From contig JAIQDT010000107.1 in NCBI GenBank assembly GCA_021521415.1, positions 2,852,001 through 2,916,000 of the forward strand: DNA of 64,000 nt. Direction: 5' to 3'. Below are positions 47,385 through 58,057 of the stretch, one piece after another. Each line of letters begins with the position of its first letter. Within the stretch, counting starts at the first letter, position 1. The position numbers and the translations under genes were made by a program. Source of the stretch: Bidens hawaiensis. Its lineage: Eukaryota; Streptophyta; Magnoliopsida; Asterales; Asteraceae. A model generated the notes under the pieces. It made no database searches. It was given only the letters and a program-made list of their open reading frames with translations, and was not told the DNA's origin.

Positions 47385-48182
47385 TGTAACAACTCGATTT
47401 TTCAAATTTAGATTATCCTAACCGTTTATATGTTCGGGAATTTTTATCCATAAATTTATAGCGTTTATCTAGTACTTACTACTTTATTATTATTTGTTTA
47501 TTATAATTTTTTTATAGCTATCAATTATATACAAATTTCACCGTTAACAATACTTTAACCACATTTCGTATCCAACTCCATAGTTAAAGGACCTCTTTGC
47601 AAATCTATTATGACTACATTATAATATCCATTAAATCCGGATCCTAAACCGTAACCCGTATCCATTTTCCAAACCCGAGACCCGTATATCATTCTTGTAC
47701 CACAATTCTCACGTCTAATTTGGAAATTAATTGAGATTCTTGATCTACATACCATACGCGACCTCACCGACTGATTTGATTTGGCATCGAGTATCTTATA
47801 TGATCCGTACGCACTTATTATTTACTCGTCCAAATCGTTGTTAGGTTTATAAGCCACAGACCATTATAATCAAATTAACCCTACAGTTATCATCCCCATA
47901 ACATCGCCTACCCTAACCCTATATCCGATTAGATTATCGTTGCGATGATATCGTCTTATTGATATTGTTTATGCCGGCCTGAACTGGAGCAAATTAACAG
48001 TCTATTAGTCTTCGTTAAAGGTAATAAAATATACCATTGTGTTCGTTTTGATTCACTTAACAAAAACCCTAACATTAATCAAAGGCACATTGAACGGATT
48101 AATAATCATGATTTTAGGGTTTATAATCAATTTGGGGGTAATTGGGGTTTCTGTATTTAAATTCTTCTTTGCATTTGATTAT

Positions 48183-48275
48183 CATTTGTCACTGCAGTCC
48201 AGTTGGTTGTTTGGTGTGAGTGTGTTCAGGTACTGAGCCGGCCAGGGGCGCAGGTTCATGCCCTGGCCAGCCCAG
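48183..48275 (+). other. tRNA-like module inside LTR
   Basis: An A-box-like CAGTCCAGTTGG (about 48196) and a weak B-box GGTTCATGCCC (about 48252) lie in a CCAGGGGC/GCCCTGG stem, with long T-runs after. Fifth occurrence of the module at the same LTR position. Confidence 0.55.
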
Positions 48276-48470
48276 TTTTGGGTTTTTATTATTTTTTTTT
48301 TGTTTTGTGAATTGTTTTAAGGTTTTGGTAATTAGTTACTTAATTATAATTAATGTTAATTATTAAATAAACAATATTTTATTAAAGCCAACATCTTAGA
48401 GTTCATATTTTGGTCAAATCTAGTTAAAAGATTCTGTTTACGTATATATATATGTATATGTATATATATA

Positions 48471-48626
48471 GATCAGGATCATGAGAGTACCTTTTTGAAA
48501 TTGAGAACTATGAGAAACATTTTGAACCACAAAAACCCAAAAATAAAAAAAAAATCATAAAATAAAAAAAACACAAAAATCAAAAAAGTAAAAAAAACCA
48601 AAATTCTTATTTTATCATCCCGGTTT

Positions 48627-48665
<39 letters not shown>

Positions 48666-49038
48666 GGTTTAGCTAAATTATATACACATATGTATACTAT
48701 ATACATATATGTACATTTACATGATTTTTTTATACACATGTGTATAATTTAAGATAAATGATACTGTACATATGTGTATATTACGTAACTAAAGATTATA
48801 TAAAACTATACATATGTGTATAATACGACGTTTTTTTATTTTTTTTATTTTTGTAATTTTTTTTATTTTTTTTAATGAAACCGGAATGAAATATAAGAAT
48901 TTTGGTTTTTTTACTTTTTTAAAATTTTTATTATTTTTTGTTTTATGATTTTTTAAATATTTTTTTAAAGGTGTTTTTAGTGGTCAAAATAGTTCTCAAA
49001 GTTCTCAATTTACAAAGGGTTCTCTTAGGATCCTTACC
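48471..49038. mobile_element. Foldback element in TA-rich target
   Basis: The left end GATCAGGATCATGAGAGTACC and the right end (inverse of GGTAAGGATCCTAAGAGAACC) are imperfect inverted repeats, with arms continuing through ATTGAGAACT. The core has a 30+ base A-run and several ACATATGTGTATA palindromes. The flanks are (TA)n on both sides, so a target duplication cannot be defined. Confidence 0.7.
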
Positions 49039-49664
49039 ATATATATATATATATAATATGTATGCATTATAAGTATACTTTATAATAATAGTAAACATAA
49101 TTATTTGTATTTAAGACCCGACACTTTGAGTTACGTTTCATCATCGTTGAACGCCTTTATAAATTTACTCATATTTATTTTATATATATACGTATGTATA
49201 TATATCATATATCTAATAAGCGTAATAAATAGATTTTCTTTTTAAAGATTTAAACAAAATATTTATATCTTACTACATATTATATTTATTAGGATTATCT
49301 ATTTATTTATATTAGTATCTTATTTATTCAAATAATTAAAAATATCTTACTTTATATTTAATTAAACTATTTTATTTAATTTGTATATTTAATCATTTAT
49401 TTATTTAGACTTTATTATTTCAAGTATATCTTATATTATTTAAATTATTTAAGTATTTAATTGTATATTTTATCAAGAATAGTTATTTGGTGAATTTATA
49501 ATTAATAAGACTAATGATCCTAACTATATAAATCAATCGTTCAAATTCATAATAATATAATCCCAACCATAACTCAAATCACATCGAAACATTAAATTCA
49601 TTATACATGTTATCTCATTATTAATTAATTCTTAATATTATATTATTTTAACTAGGAATCCTTA

Positions 49665-51500
49665 TGTAACACCCCGGCTAAAGCGGAATACGCCCGGGTG
49701 TGACGTACAGATTGCCCAAAACACATGTGATACTATTAAGTGACAATAATATCATTAATTCATTCAAATCCCCAAGTACACAAGTTGTTCAATAAAACAA
49801 ATACAAAGGAAAACAATAAAATCCATGTCTTGTTTATTTATTATTGAAATAACCTATCTTCTAGTGACTTCATCCGTGTCATCCTTTAATGACAGTACCG
49901 GTAGCATATATATAAAATAATGTCAACTAACTTAATAGTTGGTGAGTTCACACAGTTTAAGTAATACGTAAAAACCATACAATTCCATGAAAAACTTGTG
50001 AAAAATATATAAGGGTTCTTTACACTAGAATCAATGGTCCATGAGTGTAAAGAATAAATGAAGGTATTTTTCAGTTAGGATTGTGCACCAACGTACTCAG
50101 ATCAGAGTCCCTTTTCCACTAGAAACAATGGTCCTGAGTGCAAAGCGAGGCGTATGATCATACTTATTGAAGAAATTCATGCACGTATTATTTGGCAAGT
50201 AGCAAATAAGCACACAAGTCCATGATGCGAATTGTAATTTGTAAATAATAAATAATCGAAATTGAATCTTTAATGGATATATATGCTACCCCCAAAATAG
50301 TTGAAAAGTAGTAAAAAGGGGGTGTGAGAAACTCACTTTGAAGTTGAAGACAAACTGGAAATAAAACCGAAAATGCGTAAATGAAACCGAAGCAATTTAA
50401 CTTCACGAACTAGAATTAAAAGTACAAAATCAATATTAACTAACGACATAGAAAAAGTAAATAACTCGGGTTGTTGGTATTTAGAAGTGTTGAATGTATA
50501 TATTATTATGGAGTTGGATATTATAATATGATTTTGTACATTAATGAATTTTAACAAATTTATTAATTATTAATTTAATATTAGTTTACATTACGAGATT
50601 AATATCAAGTTAGGACGCTACAGAGTTTTTGAGTATTATTAGTATATTTAATTTTGAAAGTGAAAATTTTAACGAATTTTAGAGTCTAACGAACGGACAA
50701 AAAAAATGTATACATATATATAAGTTAATCTAGTTTTAAACGAACTTGATGGGTTTGAGATTTATAATGTTTATGCATTATGGATCCTCACGTAATTTAG
50801 CTTTGAAAAATAATTATATTAGCGTGATATAAAGTTTAACGAAATACTATTTATTAATTTAATATTAATCGGGTTTCGAACGAAAACTTAACGGAAACGA
50901 AAGTCGGATTTATAGGTAAAAGATTATAACTATTTTCATTTAGTTTAACATAATTTTCATTTAGCTTAACATAAAAACGAGGAAGAAAAGAGAGAGAGTG
51001 GGTGGGGCCGGCTGGAGGGTTTATATATTATTAATATATTTTAAATAAATTTACATATTAGATCCCTCTAGTTCCCAATTGTTTTAAACTTTAAAATTTA
51101 AAATATATTTATCTTAATAACCCTTGAACTTTGGAATGCATTAGAAATGAAAATAATAGTTTAATAAATTTAGATTATTTTCGTATTATACTAGATAGTT
51201 CGTGACTCGATTAAGTAAGCATGTTAGTACTTGGAGTTTTGTTATTTGAACAATACGAAATAGAAAAACAACGAATAACGACTATAACACGTCGTATATA
51301 TTATAAACGATAGTTATATGTATAATAAACGAATTATACGAATACATCGAAACATCAAAATGAGTCAGTTGACGAACATAAAAATACACAAAATGAACTT
51401 GGTATATATTTATATTAATAAATATATTTTATAAATAAAGAAAAACCAAAAATTTAAAATGGGTCGGATTTTTTGGGTTTGAAAAGTAACGAATGTTACA
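49665..51500 (-). repeat. Probable reverse gypsy-type LTR
   Basis: Its limits are TGTAACACCCCGG (49665) and GAATGTTACA (51500). It has a minus-strand donor AAGTGAGT (about 50335-50342), a twofold repeat of a CACTAGAATCAATGGTCC-like phrase (50020-50150) and a TATATAAACCC box near 51020. The flanking pentamers (CCTTA, CATGA) do not match. A second LTR-like end lies at 50622 (GACGCTACA), so two fused remnants are possible. Confidence 0.5.
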
Positions 51501-53690
51501 CATGACGGTATATCCCGAAGGATTTATCTTTCTCACATGATCCTCATTTGTACTTCGTTCATCCGATCAGGTGAGTAATCACTCCCCATTTTAACTCATT
51601 TTTTATGACACTCGTCAATTTCAGGTTAACTCTGTTAATCCGAACTCCGTTAATTCAAACTTAAGATCGCACGAACTTTAACGCGTATGTCATTACATTT
51701 AAATTAGGGTTTAAATGACGCATGACAATCATTACACAAGTAGTCTTTCGGAAATTCACTGAAACACACACGAGTCGATTCAAACCGTTGGTGAACAAAC
51801 GATAAATATCAAAACAACAAGTATTTGATAATTATGTGTTAAGTTTATGTGTTACTTGATATTTATATGTAGAACATTAATTCAAGAAATAAAAGTCTAT
51901 TTTGTGCTAGAAAGTGATTAACTAGAAGATTAGGGGTTAAGTGTAACACAATTACTAATATAAACAAGTTATTACCCAACCCTAATTCTCCTCCCCCCCC
52001 TTGCGATCGGTCTCTCCCTCTCTTGGCAGTCGTAACCCACACACACACACATACAAAGTGATTTTCAAGGTTGGTTGGAGGATTCAAGTAGCTAGATAGG
52101 TAATTAACATTCCCTTTAGTCATTTTATGGGTTCAATTATTCTATTGAACATGTTAATCAAAACCCTAAATCTTGAAAGTGATGATTTAAGATGAGTTAG
52201 GGTTTATTGTTATGATTATTGATGAACACTAGTGATATGATAACTAGTTGCATTGTTATTGATTGTTAAGTTCATGTTTCTTGAAATTGAATGTTGAAGT
52301 AAAACCCTAGATGTGCATGATATATGAAATTGAGATGCATGGTTGGTGAATTATGTATCTAGAGGGTTGTATGCATGATTTCTAGTTCATAGGTTATTTG
52401 TATGTTGAGTTTTGATGAAAACTGATGCTGGACAGATTCTTAATTGCATGTTGAAACGACTGTAACTCGATGTTAGTGTTGTATTTGGAAGTGATTATTG
52501 ATTCTATGATGTAGTAGGTCGAGTCTAGTTTCTAAAGAGTCTGGGTTTGTAATTTTTGGACGTGTAAAAGTTAGTTTTTATTATTTTACAAATCTGTTGT
52601 GCAAGTCTGATTCAGGAAGTCTGCTGGTAGGTTGTTTTGTAATTACTATATTTCATAAACGACAAGACCAAATGGGTTGTTTTCACTTCTGGAAGTTAAT
52701 AATTTGAGTTAGGAATCTAACTCAATTTCTCTTGAATTTATTGGATTTGCCATGTAACGTGAATAACAAGTAAAATTCTGTTGCGCATGATAATGACTGT
52801 TGTGTGTTTACTATGATGTTTTGATCATTGTGAGAAAACCATATGTGATAAAAATATTTTTAGAAACCAAACTCACGTGTGGTTCTGTGATGATATTTGG
52901 TAATTTTATTGACAAGTTATGGTCTATTAAATAGAGTAATCTTTTCGGGTTAAAATCTGTCTCGGTAAATTAGCTGCTGAATTATTTGAATTAACATGAA
53001 AAGTGAATTGTTGATCGATGTTTGCTATGTGTTTGACTTATTTGCCCTTGTGGGGGGATAGTTGCTAGTAATGTACAATGGGAACACTTAACACTTATAT
53101 CTGTTCACACATGTAACTAATCACCAACGTGTTTGTCGAGTCACACATGTTTCACAAAGTAACACGAACACATCTTATGCATATGTTTTATGTGTCGAGT
53201 CTAGGGACTCACTCGTATTTCAAATAGTTAGAAAATCTCGTTTTGTTTTTAGAGCACTAGTGAGGATTTTCTGTGATGCACACCTTTCTTGGATCTTTTT
53301 GTTATCTTCGCCAACAGTGAGTTTCATGACCCCTTTTACTCTTTTAACGCTTTTATTAAGGGGAGATAACATACTCCAACAATGTGGATTTTGTTACTTT
53401 ATTATATATCACTTGTAAGGCTAAGTGGCAAACAAACCAACTAAAGTCCTTCTAAACATCGAACCGGTTAATATTTGGATAATAGCGAGTCACCTTTGAG
53501 TAGTACTACTGGCTAACCCCGCCCAACTCTAAACTCGGCTGTAGGTCGAGTGGGTGTAATTTTGGCTAACACATTACCATGGTCGTGGTTGACATGGTGT
53601 CAAGGCAATCGTTAAACAGTCAGCTTCGGTGTCGAACACTTAGTAATGCATGCTTGATAGGTTAGCTACCTATTGATATATAATTGACTT
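51501..53690 (+). other. LTR continuation and unresolved leader-like sequence
   Basis: It begins with the second half of the 47385 LTR (donor near 51569). From about 51900 it holds leader-like sequence with a CACACACACACACA run and a C-run, then diverged short repeats. I see no coding gene. Confidence 0.4.
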
Positions 53691-53802
53691 TGTTAGGACA
53701 TGAAATGTCACATGTATGTCCCCAGTTCTATCAGGTTGGTTCAACATGAAACCAACGATCGTGAAACCAAGTTAACGTACTGAAAATGTCAAACGAAGCT
53801 GA

Positions 53803-53894
53803 TTCGATCGAATCAGTGACTGATTCGATCGAACCAGATCTCATTCGATCGAACCAGATCTCATTCGATCGAATGAGTATCTCATTCGACCGAA
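53803..53894 (+). promoter_or_regulatory. Helically phased TTCGATCGAA array in U3
   Basis: Exact 10-bp palindromes start at 53803, 53824, 53844 and 53864, with a one-mismatch copy (TTCGACCGAA) at 53885. The steps are 21, 20, 20 and 21 bp, and the TATA box starts 21 bp after the last. This layout puts all sites on one face of the helix just upstream of the promoter. Confidence 0.85.
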
Positions 53895-53905
53895 TGAGTC
53901 TTCGG

Positions 53906-53913
53906 TATATAAA
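53906..53913 (+). promoter_or_regulatory. LTR TATA box
   Basis: TATATAAA, 215 bp into the LTR, directly after the palindrome array. Confidence 0.8.
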
Positions 53914-54161
53914 CGTTACTTGGGAAATTTCACAAGGGGGAGCACAGATTACACACTCACGAACCAGCAGCCTACAGAAACTCTCTCTACTGTTCTTCGT
54001 GTTCTTGGTCGTTTCCTCCAATCCTAGGCGTCAAACCCCTTTAGGAATCGTACCTACGTGCCCGTTGATCACCACCGAATCGCCGTGTTAGAGGATTCCG
54101 CACTCTAACACGTTGCCCCGTGAATCGTTGGGAAACCGAGTCCCGAATCGGTCCTACAAAG

Positions 54162-54173
54162 TGGCATCAGAGC
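54162..54173 (+). other. Primer-binding site (tRNA-iMet type)
   Basis: TGGCATCAGAGC, one change from the usual TGGTATCAGAGC, 3 bp after the LTR end. Confidence 0.85.
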
Positions 54174-54586
54174 TTTAGGTTCTTGATTCACGAAAGATTC
54201 GTGGTGATATTCGTGTTTTTCTCGTGAAAATCATATATTTTGCTTGAAAAATTTTCGAAATCAAGTGTTTTTTGTTCTTGGTGTTCATTGTGATCTTATC
54301 AAAAACTCATAAAAGTCATATATTTTGGTTTTTGATCTCAAGATTTGGTGTTAAAATTCCGGGTTTTAACAAGAACATTCATCGTGTTCTTCATTTTTTA
54401 AACGTTTGATCCATTTTTGTTTGGTTGGTTATTTGTTTAAGTGTTAATACACTTAAAACAGTCATTTTTTGCTTCCAAATCAACTAGGATTCGTGTTAGT
54501 GAATTTACAACCGAAAATCTGGTCAAATCTTCTAAGTTTGGAAATTCCATAAATCCCGATCGAACAAGTCGTATTTTTGGAACTCA

Positions 54587-54964
54587 TTCGATCGAATAAG
54601 CCTCTTATTCGATCGAACCAGTTTGAATTTTGACCGAATCAGTTTTTCCCGCCGTGATCTGCGCCAAGTCCATTCGATCGAATCAGTTCATCCTTTCGAT
54701 CGAACCTGCTTCCAGTCGATCGAACAAGTCTCAGATTCGATCCACCCATTCGATCTCTTTCTTAGTCGACTGCCAGAACCCTTTCGATCGAACCGGACAT
54801 CCATTCGATCGAACCTGTCACCTCATTCGATCGAACTAGATTGTATTCGATCGGATAAGCTTCAGAAGACCAGAACAGTGAATCAGTCAGTCATTCGATT
54901 GAATCAACACACATTCGATCGAATAAAGAACACATTCGATCGAATCAGAACACACTCGATCACA
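54587..54964 (+). repeat. TTCGATCGAA array in the untranslated leader
   Basis: Exact copies start at 54587, 54608, 54673, 54695, 54783, 54804, 54826, 54914 and 54935. Near copies start at 54715, 54736, 54846, 54894 and 54955. Most neighbouring steps are 20-22 bp. Flanks are usually CAT before and a CCAG/TCAG/CAAG-like tetramer after. Reading frames over it (FDR, IRS and SIE repeats) are by-products. Confidence 0.88.
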
Positions 54965-55003
54965 TTCGTTTAAAAGATCAAAGATTAAAGCAAAGAAGCA
55001 AAC

Positions 55004-58000
55004 ATGGCTGCCAGTTCAAGTACAAACAAAAGGATCCAATCGATCCTTGAGAGTGATTCAGAATCTGGAAGCTTCAACAAGCCTCCAAAGTTGATGGCAC
55101 TCAATGAGTTTACTACCTGGAAGACAAGATTCCAGATTCATATCACAGGTGTGAATCCTGGACTATGGGAAGCGGTTCAGACATCGTGGGTGCATCCTAC
55201 AAACGATGATGGTGAAAGCCTGAGCTACTTTAGGCTGTCAGAAGAATAAAAGATAGCCTTTGATGCTGAGAAGAAAGCCTTCTCCTTACTGTCTCAAGCT
55301 CTCTCCAGCGATCTCTTCCATCAGTTTAACCAGTTCTCAACAGCATCAACTCTTTGGAACGCACTGGTTGAACGATGCGAAGGATCTGAGTCACTTAAAG
55401 AAATTCACGCACGGGAGCTAAAGCGTGAATTTGATTTGTTTGGTCCAGAATCCGGAGAAGACATTGAATCGTTGCTGTCAAGATTCTATCATCTTATGTC
55501 AGAGCTAAAGTCCTATAATGTCAAAACAACAGGGACTGAAAAGGTTAGATGTCTCGCTCAAGGACTCCCAACAAGCTGGAACACCTTCCTGACTGTGATG
55601 AGAAGAAGTCATCAATTGGAGACGATTCTTCTTTCTGACTTTATAAAAGAAATCAGACAGGAAGACGCTGAATTAAGAGCATCCTCCAGGAAACCCAGAG
55701 CAACATCTGACAAGTCGCTGTACATGTCAAACTCTCCAATGTCAGATTCAAATGACCATGCTCCAATGAAGACTGCGTTTGTCTCCTCAATGTCAAATCA
55801 ATCTAAGGGGACCGAAACGAGATCTTCTGCACCACCAACATCAAATTCCGGAAATTCAAGTTCTAACTCCGGACCCAAGTCAACTGAAAAGGCAACGTTA
55901 AACAATGAAGGCTTGGGAAAGGTAACGGTGGAAGTTGCCAAAGAACATATGGCAACGTTAGGCACAATAATTGAATCATACAGTTTAATGGTGGCTGGTA
56001 AACTTGGCAACAGTCATCTGGACAGCGATGACTATGAACAGCTAGATGAAGACGATATGGAACGCATCGACATAATGTGGGCACTTGGCAGCGCGTTCCG
56101 TAGGGCTAGAAAGTGGGCTAAGAAAACAGGCCAAGCTCCTTCAATCAACAATAAATCCAAGTTTGGTTTTGATAAAACAAAAGTTAAATGCTACAACTGT
56201 GGCGAACTTGGTCATTTTGCTAAGGAGTGCTCTAAACCAAAGAGGGAAGGTCACCAATATCCCTTCCGAACTACTTCAACTTCATCTACTCCTGCTGCAG
56301 CCGCTGCAAATGTCAACAATGAGAGACAACTGGTCCCTCAGAATCAAACAGCAGCAAACAACGCAAACATCAACAATGAAACTGCTCTTGCTGTTCAAGG
56401 TGATGAAGGCGAGTCCTGGAACTTCAACATTAACATGGCTGACATCACCATTGTGGATGGAGACTCAGAATCTGGGTCTGATGATTCCTCAACTGATGAA
56501 GAATACGTTGTCGAGGAGCCAGCTACTGAAATGAATGAAGGAGAGCATGAAGCTGAAGTGTCATCAGTGGAGATTAAGGAGGATCAAGCAAAAGAGTCAA
56601 ATGTTCCTCAATCATGTCCAAGTTCAACAATTCCTGCAGAAGCTGCTACTGTTGAAGAAGTCAACAAGGTACTGTCAAAAGCAAAGTCTGCATCTTTTCT
56701 GGAAAGAGCAGGGAATCTTTACTTCGCGTTCATGGCAGAGACGTCAAATGATGCCAAGGTAAGTTCTAACCCTACTACTCCCAAACCAGAAAATACCAAA
56801 TGTTTAAAATGTGAAATGTCTGAACAAGAAATTCATTCTCTGAAAGAGAGAATTGAAGATCTCGAGGCTTATAAACAAGCAGCCTCAAGATCTTTAATTG
56901 AACTGACTTACGCTCTTGCACAAAACAAGGCTTGGAAGCAGAAAGAGTCTGCTTTTAAAGAAAAAGTTGATAGCCTTAAGCGTCAGAACAAGGAATTGGA
57001 GATATGTGTTCTAAATCAACAAGATTCTATAAATTTTCATATCAATAAAAATAATGTCTTGAAAAAGGAAATGGAGAACACAAAAGCTGATCTTGAATCA
57101 TTGACTTTCAAATTAAAAAGTTACTCCAATTCCTCTTATTTGCTAGAACACATTATCCCCGAGTTCCGGTGCAAAAAGGAAAGAGGTGTGGGATATCACA
57201 ATGTCCCACCCCCTGTGCTGAACCAATTTGTGAGCACACCAGGAGCTGTGCCAGATGATGACTCAAATGTTAAAACACCCGAGGACACAAACCAAATTTC
57301 AAAGTCCAAGGGTAAAGAAGTCATTGACCCGGCTCCTGAGACCAAACCAAATGTTGTTGCCACAGACTTAGGTTCCACAACTAAGTCAGGCCCATCCACA
57401 TCTAAATCAAAGGCAACAACAAGTAATTCTCAGAAGAACAAGTTTAATCATAAATCTGAGAAAGTGCATGTGGAACATGGTACCCAGTTTGTCAGAGAGG
57501 GTAACTTTAATGAAAAACATAATTTTCCAAAACCCCCTCCCAGACAAACTTCACCCCAAAATGTCAAATCAAAGGGGTACTATGGTAACAAACAACAACA
57601 AAGTTATTACTCTCCACCACGTCAAAGGGGGAGAAATTACTGTTTCTCATGTGGAGAGGTTGGCCATATAGCAAGATTCTATTACAAGTACACGGATCCT
57701 AGATATGTCAAGTCAACTCCTATGAGGCGACCGACCGTTGACATTCAAAGTCAAACTCGGTCTCACACACCGCGGTCGGTTTCTCCTAGGAAACCTCAGT
57801 CAACCTCACCACACAGATCACCGAATCCCTCAAGCCCAAGTGTTTCCACTTCAACAAGTGAAAGTCAGTCTTCAACCAGTTATGTCAAACATGTTGAGAA
57901 GAAGACTGACAGTTGGAAACAAAAGAAAAACAACACTGTTGATAACAATGTCAAACCAGAAAACAGTGTTAATGAGGGTAAATGGATTGAATTGTTAATT

Positions 58001-58057
58001 CGTGATGATAATGGAAAACCCAAGACCATAAAGGCTTGGGTTTCCAATGATATTTAA
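55004..58057 (+). pseudogene. SIRE-like copia Gag, one in-frame stop
   Basis: One frame of 1017 codons starts at the ATG at 55004, interrupted by TAA at 55247-55249 (codon 82). Domains in order: a copia Gag N terminus with FTTWKTRFQIHITG and LWEAVQTSW; the core (FDLFGPESGEDIESLLSRFY, MSELKSYNV, VRCLAQGLPTSWNTF); a Ser-rich linker; a CCHC knuckle at about residue 396 (CYNCGELGHFAKEC); an acidic region; a coiled coil at about residues 607-706; and a second knuckle at about residue 880 (CFSCGEVGHIARFY) whose last Cys is Tyr. It would form the particle and bind RNA. Much longer than typical copia Gag, as in SIRE elements. The start fits the leader length. Confidence 0.88.

Larger units (their letters stand above)
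47385..49664 (+). repeat. Gypsy-family LTR, first part
   Basis: The LTR starts TGTAACAACTCG, like the LTR at 5745, with the same layout: a GGTAATAAA plus AACCCTAAC segment, a tRNA-like module at about 798 bp from its start, then AT-rich sequence. It is interrupted by a foldback element (48471-49038) and by a reverse LTR (49665-51500). It resumes with a CAGGTGAGTAATCACTCCCC donor at about 51569. Its end was not found. Confidence 0.65.
53691..54158 (+). repeat. 5' LTR of SIRE-like element
   Basis: 468 bp from TGTTAGGAC to TCCTACA (inverted TGTTAGGA/TCCTACA ends). It contains the phased palindrome array (53803-53894) and a TATA box at 53906. The preceding pentamer is GACTT; its partner lies beyond the window. 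Confidence 0.9.

Noticed and set aside
49660..51505. Confirmed solo LTR
   Set aside because: The termini look right but flanking pentamers CCTTA and CATGA differ, and a second LTR-like end occurs at 50622.
54623..54973. 116-codon reading frame rich in IRSN, FDR and SIE
   Set aside because: It is a by-product of the TTCGATCGAA array, read in shifting frames.
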